64,000 nucleotides of DNA from Phyllobacterium bourgognense (GTDB taxonomy: Bacteria; Pseudomonadota; Alphaproteobacteria; Rhizobiales; Rhizobiaceae): contig NZ_QPJM01000016.1 in NCBI RefSeq assembly GCF_003337575.1, forward strand, positions 53,594-117,593, read 5' to 3'. The translations under genes were made by a program, and so were the position numbers. The notes below the pieces were generated by a model. The model did no database searches, was not told the origin of the DNA, and saw only the letters and a program-made list of their open reading frames with translations. Numbering within the stretch: position 1 is the first letter of the stretch; each line of letters starts with the position of its first letter. Positions 46,058-55,124 of this stretch are shown piece by piece.

Positions 46058-46897
46058 TCACCGGGCGCGTGGTTTCGCCAGATTCTGCACTTCCGCGCTA
46101 GGAAGCGGCGCGACGACCTTGCGGTAAAGATGCCATGTCGCATGGCCGAGTACCGGGATAAAGATTGCCAGGCCGACGAAGAGTGTCAAGAAGCCGACGA
46201 AGAGCAGCGCTGCCACTATCAAGCCCCACAAGAGCATCGGTATCGGATTGGCAAGCACGGCCTTGATCGATGTTACGACTGCCGCCAACGCACCCACGTC
46301 CCTATCGAGAAGAAGCGGAAAGGTGATGACGCTGGTGCATAGAACAACAACGGAAAAGACAAATCCAATCGCGTTGCCAAGGATGATCATCCGCCAGCCC
46401 TCGGATGTGTTGAACACCTGGTTCAGGAAGGCGCTGATGGACTCCGGCGCTGCTGGACCGAAAAGGTTCACATAAAGCGCCTGGGCAGTGAGCAGCCATA
46501 CGATGAAGATCGCAAAGAGCAATATACCGACGGCAAAGATCGATGGCATGGCAGGCGACCGCCTGACCTCAAGTGCGTGCTGCCATGATGTATCGAGGCC
46601 AAGTTCCCGCCTGCGGCTGATCTCATAAAGACCGAGCGCTGCAAACGGACCAATCAAAGCGAAACCCGACATCAGCGGAAACAGTATCGGTAGCGCATTG
46701 GCTCCCGACGACCAACGGGCCAATACCAGGCCGGCGACAGGATAGATCAGGCAGAGGAAAACATAGTGGGAAGGCTTTTCCCAAAAATCGTCGAGCCCTT
46801 GACGAAGCGCAGCAAAAACATCTGCCACACCGATTTTACGCACCTCAGGATAGGCGCTGGTATCATTTGCGCCAGCGATCACATGAAATTGTGCCAT
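46058..46897 (-). CDS. DUF2189 membrane protein
   Basis: The 279-residue protein has about six hydrophobic segments (for example FLCLIYPVAGLVLARW, IFAVGILLFAIFIVWLLT, FVGFLTLFVGLAIFIPVLGH) and the N-terminal RKIGVADVFAALRQGLDDF of DUF2189. It is found next to oxidase genes in many Rhizobiales, so a link with respiration is possible. The ATG at 46897 has GGGAG upstream; the longer frame is not needed. Confidence 0.82.
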   Translation of the reverse strand: MAQFHVIAGANDTSAYPEVRKIGVADVFAALRQGLDDFWEKPSHYVFLCLIYPVAGLVLARWSSGANALPILFPLMSGFALIGPFAALGLYEISRRRELGLDTSWQHALEVRRSPAMPSIFAVGILLFAIFIVWLLTAQALYVNLFGPAAPESISAFLNQVFNTSEGWRMIILGNAIGFVFSVVVLCTSVITFPLLLDRDVGALAAVVTSIKAVLANPIPMLLWGLIVAALLFVGFLTLFVGLAIFIPVLGHATWHLYRKVVAPLPSAEVQNLAKPRAR

Positions 46898-47059
46898 GAG
46901 CAATTCTCCCAATCTCGTTTCGAGCGGGAAAGGCACCAAGGGTACCATGCTAGAGGCGGTACCAATGGACCTAAACCTGCACAAGACAAAACATACGCGA
47001 ATCGGAAAAATTAAGCCAGAGACAATAGCCCCGGGGAATGGTCGCTCGGCGGCGCAAAA

Positions 47060-47830
47060 TCATTGCCGAGCCACCATCGTGGCGATCCATGATCGAACAG
47101 TATCTGCAGAGTCCAGCTTGAATTCGGCAACGCTCTCGAACGGCGGATCACCCACTCTTACCGAGCGTCCTCCTGTTTCGTTGGCATAGCGGAACATGGT
47201 CTCGTCAGTCAGATCATCGCCCATGACGAGAAGCTTGCGCCCTGCATAGGGTGCGGTCTCCATGAAATGCGCGACCGCCATGCCTTTATTGGTTCCGGCA
47301 GGCCCAATTTCGATGACCATCTTCCCGTCCTGGCGCTTCCACCCATAACCGAGATCCTTGACCAGGCCATCGACCGCATGCGTGGCGGCAATCGCTGCTT
47401 CCGGAACCTGCCGGTAATGCACGGCGAGCCCCAAGCCCTTGTCCTCGATCACCATACCCGGCCAGCGGCTCGCAAATTTTTGCAACACCATGCGCGGGCG
47501 GTCGAGCGCCGCTGCCTCCATCCCCTTCCGGAGAATTTCTGCATTTTCCCTGCGGATTTCCGCGCCATGGAGCCCTGCAACGGTGAAGTAATAGGGTTCA
47601 AACATCGCATCGACTGCAGCGATCGAACGGCCGGTCACAAGCGCCATGGCACCATCAACCTTTTGTGACAGCTTCATGAGTTGAACGGGTAATTCTGGAG
47701 GAATGACAATGCTTTCAGGCGTTGCCGCAAGATCAATCAGCGTGCCGTCAATGTCTATGAAAAGCGCCCAACCATTCAGATCGTCTGGCAGTGGGTGGTT
47801 TGCAGTATCAACCGCCGTGCTCGGCTGCAT
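47060..47830 (-). CDS. otsB: Trehalose-6-phosphate phosphatase
   Basis: HAD-family enzyme that releases trehalose from its phosphate. The 256-residue protein has DIDGTL near residue 26 (catalytic Asp pair), LVTGRS, and a late VMGDDLTDETMF with metal ligands. It is divergent from otsA across a 292-bp gap that holds a palindromic element and a candidate stress promoter. Confidence 0.94.
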   Translation of the reverse strand: MQPSTAVDTANHPLPDDLNGWALFIDIDGTLIDLAATPESIVIPPELPVQLMKLSQKVDGAMALVTGRSIAAVDAMFEPYYFTVAGLHGAEIRRENAEILRKGMEAAALDRPRMVLQKFASRWPGMVIEDKGLGLAVHYRQVPEAAIAATHAVDGLVKDLGYGWKRQDGKMVIEIGPAGTNKGMAVAHFMETAPYAGRKLLVMGDDLTDETMFRYANETGGRSVRVGDPPFESVAEFKLDSADTVRSWIATMVARQ

Positions 47831-47855
47831 ATCTCTTTCCTTTGCTCGAACTCTC

Positions 47856-47998
47856 AGAGTCTGTCTTGAAACTCTACTGCTGCGGTCATCTGACGCGATT
47901 TTTTGCGCTTCCGGTGCTCACGTACTTAGTACGCTGCGCTCCGGTTCTCGAAAAACCGCGCCATCTGCCTCGCGGCAGCGACTTTCAAAACAGACTCT
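47856..47998. repeat. Palindromic intergenic element, copy 2 (143 bp)
   Basis: Ends AGAGTCTGT and ACAGACTCT are inverted repeats, and the element folds around GTAC-TTA-GTAC. The core GCTTCCGGTGCTCACG and CGCTGCGCTCCGG is shared with the element at 22092-22200. It lies between divergent otsB and otsA. Confidence 0.75.
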
Positions 47999-48063
47999 CG
48001 TTATTGAAGAACTCAACCGGCCCTGAATCGTTCAATGAAAGTTGACTTGATGCCGACTTTTTC

Positions 48064-48088
48064 GGAACCATCAAGTCTTTGAGGAGTT
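48064..48088 (+). promoter_or_regulatory. Candidate general-stress (EcfG-type) promoter of otsA
   Basis: GGAAC at 48064-48068 and AGTT at 48085-48088 are separated by 16 bases. Sigma-EcfG promoters of alphaproteobacteria have GGAAC-N16/17-cGTT, so this differs by one base in the -10. It lies 35 bp before the otsA start, and otsA is a known target of this stress response in rhizobia. Confidence 0.45.
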
Positions 48089-48122
48089 GGTTAGAGTCCT
48101 GACTGCATGCAAGGGACATCTT

Positions 48123-49523
48123 ATGGGACGGCTGGTCGTAATCTCAAATCGCACGGCGAATTTGGGAAAGAATACTCAAATTGGCGGACTTGCTGTCGGT
48201 ATCGTGGATGCACTTAAAGCTCAAGGCGGCCTTTGGGCCGGCTGGGACGGGAGTGTCGTGGGTGCCGAAGAAACCGCAACAACCAAGATTCAGACGCACG
48301 GCAATGTCACGAGCCTGACGGCCCCACTCACAACCGAGGAACACGAAAAATATTACCTCGGCTTCGCTAACAAGGTGCTTTGGCCTGCCTTTCACTATCG
48401 CCTTGACCTGATGGACTATCGCATGGAGTTCGTGGATTGCTACTCTGCAACCAACGCGAAGTTCGCAGAGATGGTCAGTCCGCATCTGCGGGATGACGAC
48501 GTTATATGGGTGCACGACTATCATCTGATACCCATGGCTGCCGAGCTCCGCAAACGGGGACACAAGAACAGGATCGGGTTTTTCCTGCACATTCCGTTCC
48601 CCTCTGCCGACATCTTCTCTGCCGTCCCTCGTCACGAATGGCTACGATATTGCCTGCTGCAGTTTGACCTCATCGGTTTCCAGACAATCAATGACGTCCA
48701 TAATTTTCATCGCTATCTCAAAGAGCATTCCGATGCGGCAATCATTTCGCCCGAACTGGTTCGCGTCAACGATCGGACGATCCATATCGGGCATTTCCCG
48801 ATAGGCATCGATGTGAAGCAGTTTGCGAAGGTGTCGGCCAGAACCGACGATACGATCGAACTCGAACGCATGCGCCGCACTGTTCTGAAGCGATTCCAGG
48901 TCATTTCTGCGGATCGTCTCGACTATTCGAAAGGCCTGCCGCACCGCATGAAAGCCTTTAGAAAATTTCTGGAGATTTGTCCTGAATATCAAGGGCATGC
49001 CGACTACTTGCAAATTGCCTCGCCCTCCAGGGAAGATGTCACCGCCTATTCCGATATCAAGGCCGAACTCGAGCAGCTTGCCGGCGCGGTCAATGGCAGG
49101 TTCGCGGATTTCAACTGGGCGCCCGTTCAATACATCAATCGTAACATTCCAAGAGAAAAGCTGGCGCCTCTGTTTCGGGCAAGTCTGATCGGGCTGGTAA
49201 CGCCGTTGCGTGACGGGATGAACCTTGTGGCCAAAGAATATATCGCCGCTCAGGACAACAAGGATCCAGGCATCCTTATCCTCTCCAAGTTCGCGGGTGC
49301 AGCCGAAGAACTGAGCGAGGCGCTCATTGTCAATCCTTACGACATCAGCGAGGTTGCGCACGCTTTGAAGACGGCTGTCACAATGCCGCTGGAAGAACGG
49401 CAACTGCGCCATCGCAAGCTTCTGAAACGCGTCATCGATCGCGATGCGCAATGGTGGCAGCGGGAATATCTCCATGCCCTGCAACATGGCGATCATCACT
49501 CCGCCAATGAACGGGTTGCTTGA
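48123..49523 (+). CDS. otsA: Trehalose-6-phosphate synthase
   Basis: GT20 enzyme that joins UDP-glucose and glucose 6-phosphate. The 466-residue protein has VVISNRTANLGKN at the start, GGLAVGIVDALK, HFPIGID near residue 230, RLDYSKGLPHR with the phosphate-binding Arg and Lys near residue 265, and LRDGMNLVAKEYIAAQ near residue 365. The ATG at 48123 follows AAGGGAC. Its TGA overlaps the start of the TreY-like gene (four bases), so the two are co-translated. Confidence 0.95.
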   Translation: MGRLVVISNRTANLGKNTQIGGLAVGIVDALKAQGGLWAGWDGSVVGAEETATTKIQTHGNVTSLTAPLTTEEHEKYYLGFANKVLWPAFHYRLDLMDYRMEFVDCYSATNAKFAEMVSPHLRDDDVIWVHDYHLIPMAAELRKRGHKNRIGFFLHIPFPSADIFSAVPRHEWLRYCLLQFDLIGFQTINDVHNFHRYLKEHSDAAIISPELVRVNDRTIHIGHFPIGIDVKQFAKVSARTDDTIELERMRRTVLKRFQVISADRLDYSKGLPHRMKAFRKFLEICPEYQGHADYLQIASPSREDVTAYSDIKAELEQLAGAVNGRFADFNWAPVQYINRNIPREKLAPLFRASLIGLVTPLRDGMNLVAKEYIAAQDNKDPGILILSKFAGAAEELSEALIVNPYDISEVAHALKTAVTMPLEERQLRHRKLLKRVIDRDAQWWQREYLHALQHGDHHSANERVA

Positions 49524-52183
49524 AGAATATGACCCTACCCAATTCCGCCTATCGTATTCAGTTGAGGAACGGACTGTCCTTCAATGATGTAGCGGCAATC
49601 GTCCCGTACCTGAATAATCTCGGCATCGATACGCTCACCATTTCTCCAATTTTCAGCTCGATCGACGTCGGGCGCGGCAAGAAATCCTATAACCCGACAA
49701 AGCTGGACAGGGACGCCGGGGGCGAAGATGGTTTCGTCGTCCTCGATTCTGCACTTCGCAAGTTGGGTATGGGTCTCATCGTCGATATCAATCCAAACCA
49801 GCTGCCAGCTACGCACCACAATCCCTGGTGGTTTGATGTTCTCGAATGGGGATCAAAGAGCCGCTACGCCGAGCATTTCGATGTGGACTGGAAAAAACGT
49901 CTGGCGCTTCCCGTTCTACAACGTCCGTTGGTCGAAGAAGTTCAGGCCGGGACTCTGCAGCTCAAATTCGATCCGAACAAATTTGCGCTCGGCGTCTCTT
50001 ACGCCGACGTCTTTTATCCGCTGTATCCGAAATCCTATGAAACAATTCTTCGCGGGGTCGACAACGCCCTTTCGAATGATTTCCAGGACGCGGTAAACGA
50101 GGCTGACCCGCAACGATCGGAGGAATTTCATGTCCGGTTGCGGGAACTCTACGACACCAGTGAACTCGCGCATCGTCTCGTGCTCGCGTCGCGGCTGAAA
50201 GATATCTCTCAGGACATCTCGATGCTCGAAGACGTGCTATCGACGCAAAAGTGGCGTCTGGTGACACGTCAGAAGGCTCGCCGCCGGATGAATTATCGCC
50301 ACTCTTTCGAATCCATGCATTCTGTCGGTGTTCAGGTCGAAAAGACACAGCCATTCAAGGACTTTCACGAGGTTCCGCTCGATCTGCTCGAGATCAGCCA
50401 AGTCATCGGTTTTCGTGTCAACCAGATCGATGGTCTGGCCGACCCTGAGACATATTCGCAGGAATTGCGCCGGCACGCTGGCGAAAAAGCCTATCTGGTC
50501 GCCGACAAGATTCTTCTGAACGGCGAACCTTATCCCGCTTCATGGCATGTCGATGGAACTGCAGGCTACGAGTTCATCTCGGTGACCGCGAACCTCATGG
50601 TCGATCACGCACGGCTGGCTGAACTCGAACAGCTCTACAGCCGCAATATTGGCGCGCAAAGTACACTCCATTATCGCGTTGCAAAGTCTGCTGTGCTGCA
50701 CAGCAGATTCGCTGCGGAACTGCAGGCACTGGTCGACCTGCTCATCTTGATAGAACCGAATGCCGCCGACGAGCTTGAGCTGAGGCGCGCAGTAAGCGAT
50801 CTCGTGATCGAACTCCCGGTTTTCCGGACTTATTCGAATGAGGCGGGAATCCTCCAATCCTATCGATCCATTCTTCAGTCCACCATTTCCGATATCCTGG
50901 CACGTCCTGACGCTGCCGATCCCGCTCCGCTGAAGTTCGTGCAGCGCATATTGGAAGCGGCGAATGATCCTGACGGAAAAATTGGTGAATTCATCGTGAG
51001 ATTCCAGCAATTGACCGCCGCTGTCATGGCCCAGGCAATCGAGCAATCTTACCAATATGGTCGTGGGCCGATCGCGCTTGACGAAATCATATTACGCTCG
51101 AGCGATGCCGGGGATTCGGTGCAGCTTTTCCACGAAAAGATGCTGCGCAAAGCCACGGTCGCGCCTAGAGGCATGCTGGCGACAACGTTTTCCTACACCA
51201 CAAAATTCGGCGAGGATGCGCGGATGCGGCTACTCGCTCTGTCCGAAGCGCCAGAAATCTGGTGCGAGGCGGTGGCGCGCTGGCGCAAGCTCCATGCGCG
51301 CAATGTTGCAACGATCGAGGAAACGCTGGCGCCCGACCCCCAGACCGAATGGCTGATCTATCAAACTCTTGGCGCGATCTGGCCTTTGACGTTGCAGATC
51401 GACGATGAAAATAGTTTGCAGGCCGTTCATAACGATCTTTGCGCATTCATTCAGAAGGCGATCAGCGAAATTCAAAGGGATTCCTTCTGGACCGAAATAA
51501 ACAAGCCCTATGAGCTGGCCGTGATGGACTATATCGGTCAGCTCTTCGCCGACCGCTCGTTCCTGCTGGACTTCACAAAGACCATGCGGCCTTTCTGGAT
51601 AGCCGGGGCGATCAATAGTTTTTCGCAAACTGTCCTGAAGGCAACTGCTCCCGGCGTTCCTGTTATCTACAATGGGGCGGAATCCTGGGATTTCGCCGTG
51701 TCGAATATTCCTGCATCGAATGACATAGATTTCGATGCGCTGACTGCCCGGCTTTCCTATGCAGATCAGTGCCCCTTGAATATTCTCCTGGAAGATTGGC
51801 ATACGGGCGCCGTCAAACAGCGGCTTGTCGCCGCCCATCTTCGGGCTCGAAAGCGCAAGCCTGAACTGTTCATCGACGGCCAATACATTCCTCTGAAGGT
51901 AACCGGCAAGAAGCGGAAAAACGTCATCGCTTTTCTGCGAAAACGTCAATCCGACTATTGTCTGGTCGCCGTGCCCCGCCAACCGTTCGAAGCGGTCAAA
52001 CGTTTTCACGAACCCTTTATGCCGATACCCGCATGGGGCGATACCGCCGTGCATATTCCAGCGGAAATCAATGGCAAGGATTTTCAGGATATCGTGACGG
52101 GCAATCGATTGACCTTGACCGACAAGTGTCTCGTGGCCGATGCGATGCGGGGATTTTCCACGCTGTCGCTGATGTCGGATTAG
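49520..52183 (+). CDS. Maltooligosyltrehalose synthase (TreY) homologue lacking the catalytic residues
   Basis: The intact 887-residue protein aligns with TreY (GH13) from end to end: SAYRIQLRNGLSFNDV at the start, NPWWFDVLEWGSKSRYAEHF near 101 and GLADPETY near 305. However, the four GH13 regions are degraded. Region I reads DINPNQ (residues 89-94) for DxxPNH. Region II reads GFRVNQIDGL, so the nucleophile Asp is N301 and the next His is Q302. Region III reads VADKIL, so the acid/base Glu is D329. Region IV reads ATTFSYTTK (554-562) and lacks the HD pair. HGYD at the start is KSYN. It is coupled to otsA by a four-base overlap; no treZ is nearby. A structural or regulatory role, or a very different reaction, is inferred. 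Confidence 0.88.
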   Translation: MKNMTLPNSAYRIQLRNGLSFNDVAAIVPYLNNLGIDTLTISPIFSSIDVGRGKKSYNPTKLDRDAGGEDGFVVLDSALRKLGMGLIVDINPNQLPATHHNPWWFDVLEWGSKSRYAEHFDVDWKKRLALPVLQRPLVEEVQAGTLQLKFDPNKFALGVSYADVFYPLYPKSYETILRGVDNALSNDFQDAVNEADPQRSEEFHVRLRELYDTSELAHRLVLASRLKDISQDISMLEDVLSTQKWRLVTRQKARRRMNYRHSFESMHSVGVQVEKTQPFKDFHEVPLDLLEISQVIGFRVNQIDGLADPETYSQELRRHAGEKAYLVADKILLNGEPYPASWHVDGTAGYEFISVTANLMVDHARLAELEQLYSRNIGAQSTLHYRVAKSAVLHSRFAAELQALVDLLILIEPNAADELELRRAVSDLVIELPVFRTYSNEAGILQSYRSILQSTISDILARPDAADPAPLKFVQRILEAANDPDGKIGEFIVRFQQLTAAVMAQAIEQSYQYGRGPIALDEIILRSSDAGDSVQLFHEKMLRKATVAPRGMLATTFSYTTKFGEDARMRLLALSEAPEIWCEAVARWRKLHARNVATIEETLAPDPQTEWLIYQTLGAIWPLTLQIDDENSLQAVHNDLCAFIQKAISEIQRDSFWTEINKPYELAVMDYIGQLFADRSFLLDFTKTMRPFWIAGAINSFSQTVLKATAPGVPVIYNGAESWDFAVSNIPASNDIDFDALTARLSYADQCPLNILLEDWHTGAVKQRLVAAHLRARKRKPELFIDGQYIPLKVTGKKRKNVIAFLRKRQSDYCLVAVPRQPFEAVKRFHEPFMPIPAWGDTAVHIPAEINGKDFQDIVTGNRLTLTDKCLVADAMRGFSTLSLMSD

Positions 52184-52186
52184 CAA

Positions 52187-53932
52187 TCACGTCGCATCGA
52201 GCGACTGATTGCGTTTCCTGCGTGAAACGTTCATCGCTTTTCTCGCTTTAGCCATATCGCTAACTGCGGCCCGAAGTGCGGGATGCTTCGACATAAAAAC
52301 GTTGAAATCCCGGCGCTCGAGAACCAGGAACTGACAAAAATCGACTGCAATGACGTCTGCGGTCCTGCGCCCACCGCTCAGAAGCGCCATTTCACCAAAG
52401 AAGGAACCAGCCTTCAAGCGAACCGGCTCGTCCTCCAGTTGAACCTCTACTGCTCCCGAGGAAATGAAATACATGCCATCGCCACGATCGCCGACGCGAA
52501 TGACGCGTTCGCCCGGCGACGCCACCTTCGGCCGAAACAACAGGAGAAGCTCTTCCTGAGAATTTTCGTCGACCTGGGCAAACATCGGGAAAGTCTCGAT
52601 CAGCTGCTGCATTTCCAGCTGATGCTGCCTGTTTCTTTCATCGCTGATCTTCCGGATACGCTCCAGCTCACGGCAAAGTGCGTCATGCTTGCTCTTTCCG
52701 TATTGTTCAAACAGCGATGGCCACTTTCGACGAACGACTTTTTGTAGCCATTCGCCACCGAGCAGGACGAGTGGATTGACGGTGATGGACAGGATGGCAC
52801 CGGCGAGTATGAGGTCCTGTCCCTCACGTGGCAAAAGGCCGAGCGAAACACCGAGACTAGCCAAAATGAAAGAAAACTCGCCGATCTGCGCCAGACCGGC
52901 AGCGACCGACAGGCCCATCGCAATCGGATAGCGCAAGAGGACGACGATCAGAAACCCAATCAACGATTTACCAAAGATGATCAGCGCCAGCACTGCAGCA
53001 ACCGCAAGCGGGTCGCGGATGATGACATAGGGGTCGAAAAGCATCCCGACAGAAACGAAAAACAGTACTGCAAACGCATTCTGTAGGGGCAGGGAGTCGG
53101 CCGCGGCACGATGGCTGAGATGCGACTCGCTCATGACCACGCCTGCCACAAACGCCCCGAGCGCAAAGGATACGCCGAAAATCTCCGCCGAGCCAAAGGC
53201 GATGCCGAGGGCAACGGCGAGAACGGAAAGCGTGAACAGTTCGGGTGAGCCGGTGCGGGCAACCAATGTGAGAATCCACGGAACGACCTTAGGCCCGAAA
53301 TATATAGCCATCACCGTAAAAGCACCGACCTTGAGCAGGGTTATGCCGATGGTCAATGTGATGGCAAGGCCACCAGCCTCTCCAGCTGCTACGTCCGCAT
53401 TCCCCCCCAAAACCCCCGAAAATGCTGGCAACAGCACCAAGGCGAGAACCATCGCCAGATCCTCGACGATGAGCCAGCCGACGGTCACGCGACCATTTAC
53501 GGAGTCCACCTGATTGTGCTCTTCAAGCGCCTTGAGCAGGACCACGGTACTGGCGACGGAAAGACTTAGGCCAAAGACGATGCCCGCGCCAAGACCCCAG
53601 CCCCACAACGAACAAAGGCCGATGCCGAGCAGGGTGGCAAGCAGGATACGCCCCAGCGCTCCCGGAACCGCAACCCCTCGAACCGCCAACAGATCGGAGG
53701 CGGAAAAATGCAGGCCCACACCGAACATCAAAAGGATAACGCCCATTTCCGCGAGCTGCGAGGCAAGCCCGCTATCGGCGACGATGCCCGGTGTATACGG
53801 CCCCATCATGATGCCGGCAACGAGATAGCCGACCAGCGGCGGCAAGCGCAGACGATCGGCCAGATAGCCGAAGACTGCGGCAAACACAAAGCCGATCGCC
53901 ACCGTCGCTAAGAGCGAAACCTCTTGATGCAC
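52187..53932 (-). CDS. CPA2-family cation/proton antiporter with C-terminal cyclic-nucleotide-binding domain
   Basis: The 581-residue protein has a first part with about twelve hydrophobic segments of the KefB/YbaL class (VGYLVAGIMMGPYTPG near residue 34, GVGLHFSASDLL near 72, VSVGMLFDPY near 295), then a linker with a charged helix (residues 405-440), and a CNMP/CAP-like domain (about 450-560: VIRVGDRGDGMYFISSGAVE, GSFFGEMALLSGGRRTADV). The latter carries the phosphate-binding GEMALLSGGRRTA cassette, so cAMP or cGMP may control ion flux. It converges on the TreY-like gene. Confidence 0.9.
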   Translation of the reverse strand: MHQEVSLLATVAIGFVFAAVFGYLADRLRLPPLVGYLVAGIMMGPYTPGIVADSGLASQLAEMGVILLMFGVGLHFSASDLLAVRGVAVPGALGRILLATLLGIGLCSLWGWGLGAGIVFGLSLSVASTVVLLKALEEHNQVDSVNGRVTVGWLIVEDLAMVLALVLLPAFSGVLGGNADVAAGEAGGLAITLTIGITLLKVGAFTVMAIYFGPKVVPWILTLVARTGSPELFTLSVLAVALGIAFGSAEIFGVSFALGAFVAGVVMSESHLSHRAAADSLPLQNAFAVLFFVSVGMLFDPYVIIRDPLAVAAVLALIIFGKSLIGFLIVVLLRYPIAMGLSVAAGLAQIGEFSFILASLGVSLGLLPREGQDLILAGAILSITVNPLVLLGGEWLQKVVRRKWPSLFEQYGKSKHDALCRELERIRKISDERNRQHQLEMQQLIETFPMFAQVDENSQEELLLLFRPKVASPGERVIRVGDRGDGMYFISSGAVEVQLEDEPVRLKAGSFFGEMALLSGGRRTADVIAVDFCQFLVLERRDFNVFMSKHPALRAAVSDMAKARKAMNVSRRKRNQSLDAT

Positions 53933-54304
53933 GTCTCTCTTTCCGTGATTTTTCTGCAGGCTTTCACAAAAGGTCGATCTACAGGAAATTGCAATAGATC
54001 GTTCGATTATGTTTGAATCCCGGCAGTTACAACTGATCGCACGTAAATTTCAATCCTGCGTAGCGAAATCCGTCCCGGATTCGAGGATTCTCGTGCGGGA
54101 ATCGGATGTTCGCGTGCGAAAATGACACCATTTCATGCAAAAGCTTTACAGAAATAAGAACGTGCTACGCAAAATCGATTTGCCCCAAGCTCTCTTGCTA
54201 TCCCCAGTTGAAAACCACCTATAGATAATACCAGTTGGATTTCCAAAAAAATAATGCGAGGGTGAACATCCAGCCTTTGGGAAGACCGCTGGCAAGGAGA
54301 AATC
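53933..54304. promoter_or_regulatory. 372-bp gap with the GntR gene promoter and a candidate operator
   Basis: No gene is evident between the divergent antiporter and GntR genes. The 11-mer TAATACCAGTT at 54226-54236 recurs at 55052-55062, just before the operon that follows the regulator gene. This makes it the likely operator of the GntR protein, and implies autoregulation. AAGGAGA precedes the GntR start. Confidence 0.5.
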
Positions 54305-55054
54305 ATGGACCGCCAGCAGCTGTTTGCGGAGATCCGGTCGCGGATCGATGCGTTCGAAACGGGAATTCCCCTGCACAAGAAATTGAAGATGGCGCTGCAG
54401 GATCTCATCATCAGCAACCGCATCAAACGCGGGTCTACTCTTCCGGGCGAGCGGGCCGTGGCGGAGGCTCTTGTCCTCTCGCGTGTGACTGTAAGAAAGG
54501 CTCTGGAACTTCTTATCCAGGATGGCCATTTGCGGCGGCGGCATGGCGCGAAGACTGAAGTGAGCGTTCCCGTCGAGAAATCGCTTTCGACCCTTGCGAG
54601 CTTTTCCGAAGATATGGTTGCACGGGGGCTTGAACCCGGATGTATCTGGATTTCCAAGGAAATAAGTCGACCATCCCCGGCCGAAGCGATGGCGCTCGCC
54701 TTGCCGCCAAATGCCGATATCATTCGCTTGAAACGGATACGAACTGCTGACGGAGAGCCCGCCGCCTACGAGACTGCAGTCGTTCCGGCAAAGTTTCTGC
54801 CATCGCCCGACCTCGTTGGCGACTCCCTCTACGAGGCACTGGCAAAGCGCAGTGCGCTGCCCCAGCGGGCCATACAACGGCTGCGTTCGCGGCCTGCTTC
54901 GGTGCGTGACAGCGAGCTCTTGAAATGTGCGGTTGGCGCACCGCTGCTTATCATTGAACGGCGTTGTTTCCTTGCCGACGACCAGCCCGTAGAATTTACC
55001 GAAACAAGGTATCGCGGCGATCTCTATGATTTCGTTACGGAGCTAAGCCGCTAA
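54305..55054 (+). CDS. GntR/HutC-family regulator (UTRA domain)
   Basis: The 249-residue regulator has an N-terminal winged helix (LKMALQDLIISNRIKRGSTL, LVLSRVTVRKALELLIQDGH with GERAVAEAL) and a C-terminal UTRA effector domain (IIRLKRIRTADGEPAAYETA, YRGDLYDFVTEL). UTRA regulators of amino-sugar genes sense sugar phosphates, which fits the neighbouring NanE-kinase gene. The ATG is preceded by AAGGAG. Confidence 0.92.
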   Translation: MDRQQLFAEIRSRIDAFETGIPLHKKLKMALQDLIISNRIKRGSTLPGERAVAEALVLSRVTVRKALELLIQDGHLRRRHGAKTEVSVPVEKSLSTLASFSEDMVARGLEPGCIWISKEISRPSPAEAMALALPPNADIIRLKRIRTADGEPAAYETAVVPAKFLPSPDLVGDSLYEALAKRSALPQRAIQRLRSRPASVRDSELLKCAVGAPLLIIERRCFLADDQPVEFTETRYRGDLYDFVTELSR

Positions 55055-55085
55055 TACCAGTTTTTGACTGGTTGCAATCTGGTAT
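55052..55085 (+). promoter_or_regulatory. Candidate GntR operator before the amino-sugar operon
   Basis: This stretch has TAATACCAGTT at 55052-55062 (the same as at 54226-54236) and an inverted match CTGGTAT at 55079-55085, plus ACCAG-N7-CTGGT at 55056-55072. The palindromic arms and the copy in the regulator's own promoter suggest a GntR-type site. It starts in the last bases of the regulator gene. Confidence 0.55.
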
Positions 55086-55124
55086 GAACTGGATATCGTT
55101 CTCGCCATAAGCGAGGATTTTGAA

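Noticed and set aside
49520..52183. Active TreY of a TreYZ trehalose route
   Set aside because: Catalytic residues are replaced and no treZ or glgX is present.
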